A stretch of DNA of 64,000 bases, taken from Aliiglaciecola sp. LCG003 (GTDB lineage: Bacteria > Pseudomonadota > Gammaproteobacteria > Enterobacterales > Alteromonadaceae). The notes under the pieces are model-generated. The model ran no database searches, was not told the origin of the DNA, and saw only the letters and a list, made by a program, of their open reading frames with translations. The position numbers and the translations under genes were made by a program. Positions 29,995-39,317 of this stretch are shown here, one piece after another. Each line of letters opens with the position of its first letter. Positions within the stretch are counted from its first letter, which is position 1. The DNA lies in NCBI RefSeq assembly GCF_030316135.1, contig NZ_CP128185.1:62001-126000 (forward strand). The letters run 5' to 3'.

Positions 29995-30240
29995 TTTCTG
30001 CATCTAAGCTATTGGCATGTTAAAGCTGTTGCTATGGTTATAACGATAAACCCGCGCATCAATTATCAAATAAGCACTACACTTGAATTCCATAACAATA
30101 AAATAACATTATGTAATAGCCAATTTTGATGTGCGTGGTTTACTTGTTGTTTTGTCACGCCATTTGGTCATAGTCCCAGATAAAATCACGGCCAAAGTGG
30201 ACATCAAAAACTGCCGATTAAAACATCAAGGAACCTGTTA

Positions 30241-31968
30241 ATGCAGCTAAGAATTGCGATTACCCATTTGTTGTCTATATCTATGCTTTTACTGCTCAGT
30301 GCCTGCAGTAAAGCCAATGATCCACAGAAACTAACCCCAAGGGTTACTACTCAGGTTGCTGGCAAAGCCGTATTTGAACGCTTTCGGTATGAGGGTAAAG
30401 ATCAGATTTTCGAAGCTGAGCTTGCGCCCAATCAATTTCAAAACCCCATTGTTGCCGGTTTTTTCCCTGACCCTAGTATCACCCGCAAAGGGGATGACTT
30501 TTATATGGTCCATTCAACCTTTTCCTATGCGCCGGGGGTCCCAATTTTACACAGTACAGATTTGATCAACTGGCAACTAATTGGACATGCGTTATCCCAA
30601 GAGTCTCAGTTAGATCTGGAAGGGCAACAAGTGTCTAGAGGCATTTTTGCCCCGACCATTCGCTACCACGATGGCCTATTTTATATGATAACCACGCGGA
30701 TTGATGGTGGCGGTAACTTTATTGTAACTGCCAAAGACCCTGCTGGTACTTGGTCTGATCCAATCTGGTTACCGGAGATAAACGGAATAGATCCGGATAT
30801 CTTTTTCGATGATGACGGTAAGGTTTACATCACTCACAATGATGCGCCACAAGGCGAGGTTCTGTATGAAGGGCATCGGGCAATCTGGTTATGGGAGTTT
30901 GATTTGGCGGCTAAAAAGGTGGTGGCAGATAGTGGCAGAATGATTATCAACGGTGGTGTCGATTTGTCTAAACAGCCAATTTGGATAGAAGCACCCCATA
31001 TCTACAAGATCGATGGCTGGTATTATTTGCTATGTGCAGAAGGCGGCACGGCCGACCAGCATTCTGAGGTGGTATTTCGCAGCCGAGATTTGTCTGAGCC
31101 ATTTATTCCCTACCAAAATAACCCCATATTGACTCAGCGTACATTAGATGAAAATAGGATTAATCCCATCACCACCGCTGGTCATGCTGATCTGATTCAA
31201 ACCTCGTCCGGCGAATGGTGGGCAGTGTTTTTAGCCACCAGAACCTATGACAAATCGTTTTACAATACAGGGCGGGAAACCTTTCTGTTACCCGTTAGCT
31301 GGAAGGATGGTTGGCCGCATATTTGGCCAGAGGATAGCGCTATTCCCTATCGCTTAGATAAACCGGCAGGCTTACCAACCACCCTAGTCAGCCAACCCCT
31401 CACCGGAAATTTTGTCTGGCTAGATGAGTTTGACCAGCCCCAACGAGACTTGCAGTGGTTGACCCTGCGAGGCTTTGACACTAGTTGGTATAACATCGAA
31501 CAGGGCGCTGTGAGTATGACGCCCAAAGGCGTTACATTGATGCAGTTGCAGCAACCCGCGTTGTTGGTGAAAAGGCAGCAGCATATGAGGTATTCTGCAT
31601 CTACAACACTGCAAGTACCTGCGTCACCGGGCTTTTCAGCGGGATTAGTCGCAATGCAAAACGAACAGTACCTTTATTACCTAGGAATAAAGCGCAGCGG
31701 CGCAGGACTTAAGGTTTTTCTAGAGCAAGCGAAAGGCAGTGAAGCCAAGGTGGTATATGAACAAGTCTTGAGCCAGTCTTTGGCTAAATCAATTACCTTT
31801 ACCATTGAGGGCGACAAGGGTGACATCCGCTTCGCTTACCAACTGGATGATAAAAATAGCGTTGATATTGGCCAAACCTGGGATGGCAAAATATTGAGTA
31901 CTCAAGTGGCACAGGGTTTTGTCGGCACTATGTTGGGCATTCATAGCCGTTTGGAGAAGGATAAATGA
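30241..31968 (+). CDS. GH43 glycoside hydrolase, lipoprotein
   Basis: This 575-residue enzyme is likely a beta-xylosidase or alpha-L-arabinofuranosidase. The signal sequence ends in the lipobox LLSAC, so it is probably lipid-anchored. The five-bladed propeller carries the three GH43 acids: the base Asp in FPDPS near residue 78, a second Asp in INGIDPDIFF, and the acid Glu in IEAPHIY near residue 256. The C-terminal 190 residues form a beta-sandwich domain typical of GH43 xylosidases. The first bases of the GH115 gene overlap its stop by 4 bp (ATGA), so the two are coupled. Confidence 0.9.
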   Translation: MQLRIAITHLLSISMLLLLSACSKANDPQKLTPRVTTQVAGKAVFERFRYEGKDQIFEAELAPNQFQNPIVAGFFPDPSITRKGDDFYMVHSTFSYAPGVPILHSTDLINWQLIGHALSQESQLDLEGQQVSRGIFAPTIRYHDGLFYMITTRIDGGGNFIVTAKDPAGTWSDPIWLPEINGIDPDIFFDDDGKVYITHNDAPQGEVLYEGHRAIWLWEFDLAAKKVVADSGRMIINGGVDLSKQPIWIEAPHIYKIDGWYYLLCAEGGTADQHSEVVFRSRDLSEPFIPYQNNPILTQRTLDENRINPITTAGHADLIQTSSGEWWAVFLATRTYDKSFYNTGRETFLLPVSWKDGWPHIWPEDSAIPYRLDKPAGLPTTLVSQPLTGNFVWLDEFDQPQRDLQWLTLRGFDTSWYNIEQGAVSMTPKGVTLMQLQQPALLVKRQQHMRYSASTTLQVPASPGFSAGLVAMQNEQYLYYLGIKRSGAGLKVFLEQAKGSEAKVVYEQVLSQSLAKSITFTIEGDKGDIRFAYQLDDKNSVDIGQTWDGKILSTQVAQGFVGTMLGIHSRLEKDK

Positions 31969-34853
31969 AGTGTATGCAAAAAATTCAGCTAACATTTTTA
32001 AGCTTATTTCTATGTTGTGTTAGCAGTCTTGCTTGGGCCAATGATTTAGTCTTATTCAGCTCATCTGGCCAAGACTTTGTGATAAATCAGGCTGATCAAG
32101 CAAGCCCTATTTTAATTGATTCGGCCGAGCGCAAAGGGCTGCGGATGGCGGTGGATAACCTGCGCCTAGATCTTGAAAAAGTTACCGGTGAAGCCCCTGA
32201 AATAATTAATCAACTGAAAAAAACGCCCTATACCATTATTGTTGGCACCCTTGAAAATAGCGCGACTTTGCAAGCCTTATCGCAAGCAGGGAAACTCGAT
32301 ACAACTGCAATTACTGGGCAATGGGAAGCCTATCAAATTCAAACTGTTCTCAAGCCCTTTGATGGCGTCGAGCAGGCTTTAGTGATCCTAGGTAGTGATA
32401 TGCGCGGCGCCATTTTTGGCGTATACCAACTGGCAGAGTCTATCGGTGTGTCGCCCTGGTATTGGTGGGCTGATGTGCCCATCGCTCAACATCAAAAATT
32501 GTACGTGAAAACCGGAACACGTCTAATAGACTGGCCTAAAGTGCAATACAGAGGCATCTTTCTTAATGACGAAGCGCCGGCACTAACAGGTTGGGTGCAA
32601 GAGAAATATGGTAATTATAATAGTGAGTTTTATCAGCAGGTCTTTGAGCTTATGTTGCGGCTCAAAGCGAATTACTTGTGGCCAGCAATGTGGAACAATG
32701 CGTTTAACTTAGATGATCCTAACAATCCTCAACTAGCCCACGAAATGGGTATTGTTATGGGCACCTCCCATCACGAACCTATGATGCGAGCAGACAAAGA
32801 GTGGAACTGGACCGGAGAGGGAAAATGGGATTATTCGGTTAATCAACAGAATCTCTATCAGTTCTGGCAGCAAGGGGCTGAGCGCCATAAGTCCTTCGAC
32901 AGCATATTCACTTTGGGGATGCGGGGGCAGCAAGATGAGCCCATGAGTGAGGGCCAGAATATTGCTCTGTTAGAGCGTATCGTTGCTGATCAACGGAGTA
33001 TTCTACAAGACGTTTTCCAGCAGCAAGATATTAGTCATGTGCCTCAAGTCTGGACGTTATACAAAGAAGTTCAGGGCTATTATGAAAATGGTATGCGAGT
33101 ACCAGACGACGTTACCTTACTTTGGTCCGATGATAATTGGGGTAACATTCGTCGATTACCCACTGCAGTAGAGCGCAATAGAAGTGGAGGTGCGGGGGTG
33201 TACTATCATTTCGACTACGTCGGTGGTCCGCGCTCCTATCGTTGGATCAACTCCACACCCATCCCCAAAATTTGGGAACAGATGAATCTGGCCTATCAAT
33301 ACAATGCCAGAAAAATCTGGATAACCAATGTGGGTGATCTTAAACCTATGGAATTACCCATAGACTTCTTTTTGCAGATGGCCTGGGACCCAGAACAATT
33401 CACCGCGCAGTCGTTACCTGATTACCTAGTGTCATGGTCGAAACAGCAATTCGGCGAGCAACATGCTGCTGAGATTGCCACCTTAGTGCATGGTTACGCC
33501 AAGCATAACGGTCGTCGTAAGCCTGAGCTGGTGGGACCTAATACCTACAGCCAAATCGTATACCAAGAGGCCGCGCGGGTATCGGTGGAATTAGCTCAGT
33601 TAGAAGCACAGGCCGAGAAAATCTCGCAACAATTACCAAGCCATAGCCGCGCGGCATTTTTCCAACTGGTTCTCCATCCAATTCAAGCTAGTCGCATTGT
33701 ATTTGAATTGAATAACAGTTTGGCGAAAAATCATTTATATGCAGCTCAACAGCGAGCGTCGGCTAATCAGCATGCACAGGCTGCACGAGATTGGTTTAAC
33801 AAGGACGCTGAGCTGGAAAAGCAATATCACAGTCTGAATAATGGTAAATGGAACCATTTCATGTCACAGCCTCATATTGGCTACACAAACTGGAATAATC
33901 CGCCACAAGACAGCATGCCTGTGGTGCACATTAATCAACCCAATGACGTTGCAGATATGGGGGTTGCCATTGAGGGGAGCGCCTATGCTTGGCCACAGAC
34001 TAGCTCTAACAGCTGGCCCCATAGCAGCAGTATGCAGCTTGATTTTCATCAGTATGGGCAGACTCAACGCTATATTGATGTGTTTAATAAAGGCACCAAA
34101 CCCTATAGGTTTGAAGCTAAACCTTCCGCCTCATGGATTCAAATTTCCGAACAAAGCGCTGAGGTGGCAATCGAAAAACGCCTAAAAATATCCGTTGACT
34201 GGGCCAAACTGAAAGCAGGACATCATCAGGGCAACATCACTATCAAAGGTGCTGCTTGGGGAACGGCTGAGATTAACGTTACGGCGTTTAAATCAAACGG
34301 TGAGGCCATATCAGGGTTTGTCGAAGCAGATGGCTATGTGTCAATTGAAGCGGCTAATGTGCAAAAAGTTAAAAATACCGAAAACGCTAGTTGGCAAGAA
34401 ATCCCATTGCATGGTCGCAGCCAATCTTCTATGTCTGTCTTTATGTCACCTGATACCAGTTTCGGTGAGGCAATCGAGAATGCTCCTTATCTTGAATACG
34501 ATTTGTATCTGTTCTCAAGGGGAGAGATGAGCTTGACCACATTGTTAGCGCCGAGCTTGAACTTTACCGATGGTGGGGGCTTGAGATTTGCAGTGGCGCT
34601 GGATGACAATGCTCCAGTAATAGTGGATGTACTCAAAGATAATAATCATGAAGATTGGCAACAGGCGGTTGAGGATGGCGTTCGTGTGGCAAAAACCAGT
34701 TTAAGTGTTGCCCAGCCAGGAGAGCATAAATTGCGTATTTACGGATTAGATCCCGGTATCGTTGTGCAAAAACTAATGTTAGACACAGGGGGGTTAAAAC
34801 CCAGTTACCTTGGGCCGCCAGAAAGCCAATTTTTAGCGGAAGTAAAAAAATAG
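31965..34853 (+). CDS. GH115 alpha-glucuronidase
   Basis: This exported 962-residue enzyme removes (4-O-methyl-)D-glucuronic acid from xylan, the role of characterised GH115 members. A signal peptide covers residues 1-25 (ending SLAWAND). The catalytic region contains YRGIFLNDEAPAL near residue 196, LKANYLWPAMWNNAF near 230, GTSHHEPMMR near 265 and LWSDDNWGNIRRLP near 387, which are typical of the family. The C-terminal 250 residues look like beta-sandwich domains. AAGGA precedes the start, and the 4-bp overlap with GH43 shows translational coupling. It ends at a hairpin. Confidence 0.93.
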   Translation: MKCMQKIQLTFLSLFLCCVSSLAWANDLVLFSSSGQDFVINQADQASPILIDSAERKGLRMAVDNLRLDLEKVTGEAPEIINQLKKTPYTIIVGTLENSATLQALSQAGKLDTTAITGQWEAYQIQTVLKPFDGVEQALVILGSDMRGAIFGVYQLAESIGVSPWYWWADVPIAQHQKLYVKTGTRLIDWPKVQYRGIFLNDEAPALTGWVQEKYGNYNSEFYQQVFELMLRLKANYLWPAMWNNAFNLDDPNNPQLAHEMGIVMGTSHHEPMMRADKEWNWTGEGKWDYSVNQQNLYQFWQQGAERHKSFDSIFTLGMRGQQDEPMSEGQNIALLERIVADQRSILQDVFQQQDISHVPQVWTLYKEVQGYYENGMRVPDDVTLLWSDDNWGNIRRLPTAVERNRSGGAGVYYHFDYVGGPRSYRWINSTPIPKIWEQMNLAYQYNARKIWITNVGDLKPMELPIDFFLQMAWDPEQFTAQSLPDYLVSWSKQQFGEQHAAEIATLVHGYAKHNGRRKPELVGPNTYSQIVYQEAARVSVELAQLEAQAEKISQQLPSHSRAAFFQLVLHPIQASRIVFELNNSLAKNHLYAAQQRASANQHAQAARDWFNKDAELEKQYHSLNNGKWNHFMSQPHIGYTNWNNPPQDSMPVVHINQPNDVADMGVAIEGSAYAWPQTSSNSWPHSSSMQLDFHQYGQTQRYIDVFNKGTKPYRFEAKPSASWIQISEQSAEVAIEKRLKISVDWAKLKAGHHQGNITIKGAAWGTAEINVTAFKSNGEAISGFVEADGYVSIEAANVQKVKNTENASWQEIPLHGRSQSSMSVFMSPDTSFGEAIENAPYLEYDLYLFSRGEMSLTTLLAPSLNFTDGGGLRFAVALDDNAPVIVDVLKDNNHEDWQQAVEDGVRVAKTSLSVAQPGEHKLRIYGLDPGIVVQKLMLDTGGLKPSYLGPPESQFLAEVKK

Positions 34854-34915
34854 CTTTCGTTATTTAATCTAATAACATATTCGCTGATTTGCCATCCTCG
34901 GCGATTAAAAACAGA

Positions 34916-34947
34916 TTAGGGGCTTAGCATCCGTTGTTGGCCCCTAA
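34916..34947 (+). terminator. probable terminator after GH115
   Basis: Eight-base arms (TTAGGGGC at 34916-34923 and GCCCCTAA at 34940-34947) enclose a 16-nt loop, followed by a weak T-rich run (ATGCTTTTATAA). It separates the GH35-GH43-GH115 transcript from the receptor gene. Confidence 0.5.
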
Positions 34948-34989
34948 ATGCTTTTATAACGCAATCAGCTTGACCTCACATTGCCGAAC

Positions 34990-35009
34990 AAGGTGTCAGT
35001 TAACACCTT
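34990..35009. repeat. short inverted repeat in the receptor upstream region
   Basis: AAGGTGT (34990-34996) and ACACCTT (35003-35009) form a perfect 7-bp stem with a 6-nt loop. Two GTTAAC words follow nearby. It lies about 220 bp before the inferred receptor promoter, so its role is open. It is one of several features in the 500-bp gap (34854-35355), in which I see no gene. Confidence 0.3.
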
Positions 35010-35199
35010 TGTTAATATTTAGTTAACGGAATAACAATTTAAGTAATAGTCATTCGATTGACCATTAAAAACGCCTGACATACATTCAATACGCTTTGAA
35101 TAAAGCGCTAGACCGATTTTTTCTGTTTGCAAAAAAGAGCTAGATAATGACATCTGTAAACCTTTGGTTAATAAAATGTTGGTTTTTTTTGAACTTTAG

Positions 35200-35228
35200 T
35201 TGACTCTTATGAATTGATCTTCTAATTT
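35200..35228 (+). promoter_or_regulatory. candidate promoter of the TonB-dependent receptor unit
   Basis: TTGACT (35200-35205) and TAATTT (35223-35228) are spaced by 17 bp. The -10 is weak. The palindromic operator begins where it ends, so a bound repressor would cover the start site. The arrangement recurs before the GH1 gene. Confidence 0.45.
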
Positions 35229-35247
35229 AATGTAAGCGCTTACATTA
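35228..35247. promoter_or_regulatory. LacI-type operator upstream of the TonB-dependent receptor
   Basis: A perfect 20-bp palindrome centred on TGTAAGCGCTTACA with the CG centre that LacI/GalR proteins favour. The same 16-bp core occurs at 41939-41954. A LacI-family gene lies at 44956, making it the likely binder. Confidence 0.75.
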
Positions 35248-35355
35248 TCACTAACAAATACTAAAGATTTTTATGCGCTTGGTTCGGGCAAACAGAAAAT
35301 GCGCTATCAAAAATGCACTACTGGACACATTTAAGTAAGTTTTTGGAGAAAACAC

Positions 35356-38300
35356 ATGACGAATAAAAGGTTTTTAAAAACCCATTTGGCTACAAGTTTA
35401 TCTATCATCCTCGGGGCATCACTTTGTGCACCCTTGGCGGCTCAAGAAGCTGCAGCTGATGACCTTGAAGTTATTCAGGTAACAGGACTAAGAGGAAGCC
35501 TTCAGGAAGCGGCTTCTATCAAACGTGAAGCATCAGGTGTGGTTGATGCTATTTCCGCAGAAGATATTGGTAAGTTTCCCGACACTAATTTAGCAGAATC
35601 ATTGCAACGTATTACCGGTGTATCGATTAGCCGTACTAACGGTGAGGGCTCTGAAGTTACTGTCCGTGGTTTCGCCGGTGGCAATAACATGATTACGTTA
35701 AATGGTCGTACCATGCCTGCGGCAATAACTTATGCAGCAGGATCTGGCGCCGATGGCACATCACGTGGTGGTAACACCCGCTCTTTCGATTTTGCCAATT
35801 TGGCGTCGGAATCTATCAGCGCTGTAGAGGTTTACAAAACCGGTAAAGCCAATATTGCTACTGGTGGGATTGGTGCAACGATTAATATCATCACTGCGAA
35901 GCCCCTAGACAATGAAGGGTTGGTAGCGACTGCAGGCGTTAAAGCCGTCCATGATACAACCAACCGTACCGGTAGTGATTTGACCCCAGAGTTATCAGCT
36001 ATCGTCAGTTACGCCAATGATGATTCTACCTTTGGTGTTAGTGTTGCAGCCATTCACCAAGAGCGCGATTCTGGTTATACCGGTGCGACCGTCAATAACT
36101 GGAATATCGATTATTGGGATGACATCGCTGATCCAGATAGAATGTGGAACAACGCTGATGCTAACTATGTCAATGCCCCTGAGCAAGGCCAGTTGTATGC
36201 CAGACCTAACGATATTCGTTATGCATTTTCAAACACTCAGCGTACCCGCGATAATTTGCAATTAACCCTGCAATTCGCCCCTTCTGACACTTTTAAAGGG
36301 ACGGTAGATTACACCTTCGCTGAAAATGAAATCATTGAACAGCGTGGGGAAATTACCAACTGGCTGCAAACCGGTACCAACACAGGTACGGTTGAGTTCG
36401 ATAACTCTGCGGTTAAAACGCCTATCTATGTGTCAGAAAGCTATGCCGGCGGTGTTGATGAAGGTTACGAGCAACAGTGGCGTGAGCAAACTAATACACT
36501 CGATTCCATCGGGGTTAATTTCGAATACATGGTAAACGATAATTTTACTTTAGTATTTGATGCCCATGATTCCACTATGCACAGTCGTGGGACAGGGCCA
36601 AGAGGGTCTGGTGAAATTGCGGTGGGGTTAGGTGCACCCACAGTGGTATCTCGAGAATGGTTCTGGGATCGTGAACTACCAACTTACACTAATGTGTATG
36701 ACGATAGTATTCGCGGTGCGAACAATAATGGTGTGGTTGACGCAGGCGATGTAGGCTCATCTATTGCCCGGATCAGAAACGCCAGTCAGAAATCTAAAAT
36801 TACTCAATACAAATTAGATGGTAGCTACTTTCTAGACGATGGCCGCTTTGATTTCGGTGTAGAAGCTCGTGAAATGGAATCACGCTCATATCAAACTGCA
36901 GGCAACAACATTGCCTTGGGTAACTGGGGGGTGGCCAATCCAGGGGAATTCGGTGACTTAATTCAACCATTTGATTTGCCAGGTGATTTTGACGACTATT
37001 CAACCAATCCAGGTGGATATGGCTTTATCGCCGATGCCCGTGAATTGTATACAGCAGCTGAAGCGCTATATCCTGGCATTCCATCTGCAACAGAAGATGC
37101 ATTGTCTTTTGATGATACCATTCAAGAAGATACCTTAGCTGCTTACGTGCAAGTAGCATTCGAAGGTGAGCTTGGCGGCATGCCCTTTGATGTGTTAACG
37201 GGTTTGCGCTATGAAGAGACTGACGTGACGTCAACCTCACTAGTCAGCAGAATCTATTTCCAATGGGAAGATAATAACGATGTAGTATCTTATGTTGACG
37301 GTTCACAAAGCGGTCTCGTCAGTGCTGATAGCAGCTATGATTTTTTATTGCCTAGCCTAGATATTAGCTTGGATATTAACGAAGACTTGAAAGGACGTTT
37401 CTCTTATAGCAAAACCATAGCCCGTGCTGGGTTTGGTAGTCTCGGTGTATCTGCAAACAACTTTGCTGGCGGTGGCGGCTCGACCTTGCTAGGCGCACAA
37501 CCTACCGCGAATGCCTCTAACCCAGGTTTGTTGCCGTTAGAGTCCTCTAACTTTGACCTATCCCTTGAATGGTATTATGACCCAACCAGTTATGCATCTG
37601 TTGGATTCTTCCAGAAAAATGTAATCAACTTTTTGGGTAGTCGTCAGGTCGACCAACCATTATTGGGTATACGTGATGTGACCGGTGGTCCCCGTGCACA
37701 AGCTGCGGCACAAGCCTTGGCTGACCGTGATATTGCACTGGATGATACTTCGCTTTACGCAATGATGGTTTTACTCAGCCAACCTGGTACTTTCCCTGGT
37801 GGTGCCGATGACTACACAGGCACTCCTGAGCAAATTCAACAACTTGCTGAAACGGCTGGTTGGGATTTGTTGGCACAAGATGATGACCCTGAAATGGTAT
37901 TTAGAACCAGTACGCCTGACAACAATCGCGCCGCGAAGATATATGGTGCAGAATTTGCTGTACAGCACTTCTTCGGCGATACAGGCTTTGGCGTACAAGC
38001 CAACTATACCTTGGTAAGGGGGGATGTGGGCTTTGACAATGAAGCAGATCCTAATCAATCTCAGTTTGCGCTAGTTGGATTGAGTGATACCGCCAACATA
38101 GTTGCCATGTATGAAAAAGATGGTTTCCAAGCAAGGATTGCCTTGAACTGGCGTGATGAGTATCTAGCTGAAGTCAATAAAGGTAGCTCAAACAACCCTA
38201 GATACGTCGAAGCCTATACGCAGCTTGATGTTAATGTGAGTTATGACATTAATGAAGATTTCACAGTGTTTTTCGAAGGTCTAAATATTACCGAAGAAGA

Positions 38301-38391
38301 TATCCGTGAGCACGGGCGTAATACCACTCAACTTTGGTATTTAACCGATTTAGGTGCACGTTATCAATTGGGTGCGCGTTATAAGTTCTAA
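35356..38391 (+). CDS. TonB-dependent receptor, carbohydrate type (TonB-Xanth-Caul group)
   Basis: This 1011-residue outer-membrane receptor probably imports an oligosaccharide with TonB energy. A signal peptide covers residues 1-29 (ending PLAAQE), a TonB box-like LEVIQVTG lies near residue 37, and the plug has GKFPDTNLAESLQRITGVS, typical of carbohydrate receptors in Xanthomonas, Caulobacter and Alteromonadales. The long barrel ends with the aromatic ARYKF. An operator palindrome lies 110 bp upstream, and SapC, JmjC-cupin and halogenase-like genes follow after a terminator, a set that often accompanies such receptors. The ligand is not readable; the nearby GH1 suggests a beta-glucoside. Confidence 0.9.
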   Translation: MTNKRFLKTHLATSLSIILGASLCAPLAAQEAAADDLEVIQVTGLRGSLQEAASIKREASGVVDAISAEDIGKFPDTNLAESLQRITGVSISRTNGEGSEVTVRGFAGGNNMITLNGRTMPAAITYAAGSGADGTSRGGNTRSFDFANLASESISAVEVYKTGKANIATGGIGATINIITAKPLDNEGLVATAGVKAVHDTTNRTGSDLTPELSAIVSYANDDSTFGVSVAAIHQERDSGYTGATVNNWNIDYWDDIADPDRMWNNADANYVNAPEQGQLYARPNDIRYAFSNTQRTRDNLQLTLQFAPSDTFKGTVDYTFAENEIIEQRGEITNWLQTGTNTGTVEFDNSAVKTPIYVSESYAGGVDEGYEQQWREQTNTLDSIGVNFEYMVNDNFTLVFDAHDSTMHSRGTGPRGSGEIAVGLGAPTVVSREWFWDRELPTYTNVYDDSIRGANNNGVVDAGDVGSSIARIRNASQKSKITQYKLDGSYFLDDGRFDFGVEAREMESRSYQTAGNNIALGNWGVANPGEFGDLIQPFDLPGDFDDYSTNPGGYGFIADARELYTAAEALYPGIPSATEDALSFDDTIQEDTLAAYVQVAFEGELGGMPFDVLTGLRYEETDVTSTSLVSRIYFQWEDNNDVVSYVDGSQSGLVSADSSYDFLLPSLDISLDINEDLKGRFSYSKTIARAGFGSLGVSANNFAGGGGSTLLGAQPTANASNPGLLPLESSNFDLSLEWYYDPTSYASVGFFQKNVINFLGSRQVDQPLLGIRDVTGGPRAQAAAQALADRDIALDDTSLYAMMVLLSQPGTFPGGADDYTGTPEQIQQLAETAGWDLLAQDDDPEMVFRTSTPDNNRAAKIYGAEFAVQHFFGDTGFGVQANYTLVRGDVGFDNEADPNQSQFALVGLSDTANIVAMYEKDGFQARIALNWRDEYLAEVNKGSSNNPRYVEAYTQLDVNVSYDINEDFTVFFEGLNITEEDIREHGRNTTQLWYLTDLGARYQLGARYKF

Positions 38392-38440
38392 ACCGAACTT
38401 AACCACTGGTGAGAAAGCAGTACGCCAGTCTTAAATAAAA

Positions 38441-38473
38441 GCAAGCCGCTGTAACAAGCGGCTTGTGTTTTTG
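38441..38473 (+). terminator. terminator after the carbohydrate TonB-dependent receptor
   Basis: CAAGCCGCT (38442-38450) pairs perfectly with AGCGGCTTG (38457-38465) around a 6-nt loop and is followed by TGTTTTTGTT. Partial readthrough would lower expression of the SapC-JmjC-halogenase genes relative to the receptor. Confidence 0.8.
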
Positions 38474-38572
38474 TTAGTGTTTGAATAGGGACTCAAGATA
38501 TAGCAAACTGCAATTAACAGATTGAATTTTATACCCTCGTTTTTGGTTTGGAACCTATAGGAATTATAAAAA

Positions 38573-39301
38573 ATGGCCAACCATGTACTACTGAACAATA
38601 TCCACCATGATAAAACTCGCGTGATTTCACGCTACGCTGAACAATATGCCGACAATGTAGCTAGTGTTCTAGTATTTCCCAATGAGTTCATGGAGTTACA
38701 AAAAGAATATCCAATCTTGTTTAGGCTGGATGAAGCCTCTGGCAACTACCAGAGTGTCGTATTATTGGGATTGCACAAAGGTGAAAATCTATTTCTAGAC
38801 GATGCATTTCCTTCCGGTTGGAGAGCAGATTATATTCCAGCGATGGTTGAAAAAGGTCCATTTTTGATTGGTTTTCAACAGCAAGATGCTCAGCCAGATC
38901 CGGAACCCATGATCCACATTGATTTAGATCATCCCAAAGTAAACGAACAAGAAGGCCATCAAGTCTTTTTAGAACATGGTGGCAATAGTCCTTACCTGAA
39001 CTATATAGCCGCTCGGTTGAAATTGATCCATGACGGTATGGCAGCACAAGACGACATGTTTGAGTTGTTTAAGCAGCTAGACTTATTGGAGTCGGTAAAC
39101 ATTGAATTTGAATTAGCCAACGGTGAAAAATGCCGTTTGCTCGGCAATTTTACTATTAATGAAGAAAAACTAATGGCGCTAGACGGAGACCAGTTGGTCA
39201 AACTAAATCGTTCTGGCTGTTTGCACCTTGCTTATGCGGTTATATCCTCAATGAGCAATATTCGTAAACTTATTGCTATAAAAAATCATCAAAGTAATTA
39301 G
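38573..39301 (+). CDS. SapC-family protein
   Basis: This 242-residue protein matches the SapC family named after an S-layer-associated Campylobacter protein; its function is unknown. Visible family features are VLVFPNEFMELQKEYPILF near residue 33 and FLIGFQ near residue 99. There is no signal peptide, so it is probably cytoplasmic. In Alteromonadales and related groups it usually follows a TonB-dependent receptor and precedes JmjC and tryptophan halogenase-like genes, as here. The start is ATG 38573 with TAGGAATTATAAAA before it. It is 16 bp upstream of the JmjC gene. Confidence 0.82.
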   Translation: MANHVLLNNIHHDKTRVISRYAEQYADNVASVLVFPNEFMELQKEYPILFRLDEASGNYQSVVLLGLHKGENLFLDDAFPSGWRADYIPAMVEKGPFLIGFQQQDAQPDPEPMIHIDLDHPKVNEQEGHQVFLEHGGNSPYLNYIAARLKLIHDGMAAQDDMFELFKQLDLLESVNIEFELANGEKCRLLGNFTINEEKLMALDGDQLVKLNRSGCLHLAYAVISSMSNIRKLIAIKNHQSN

Positions 39302-39317
39302 ACATAAACGGCAACTA

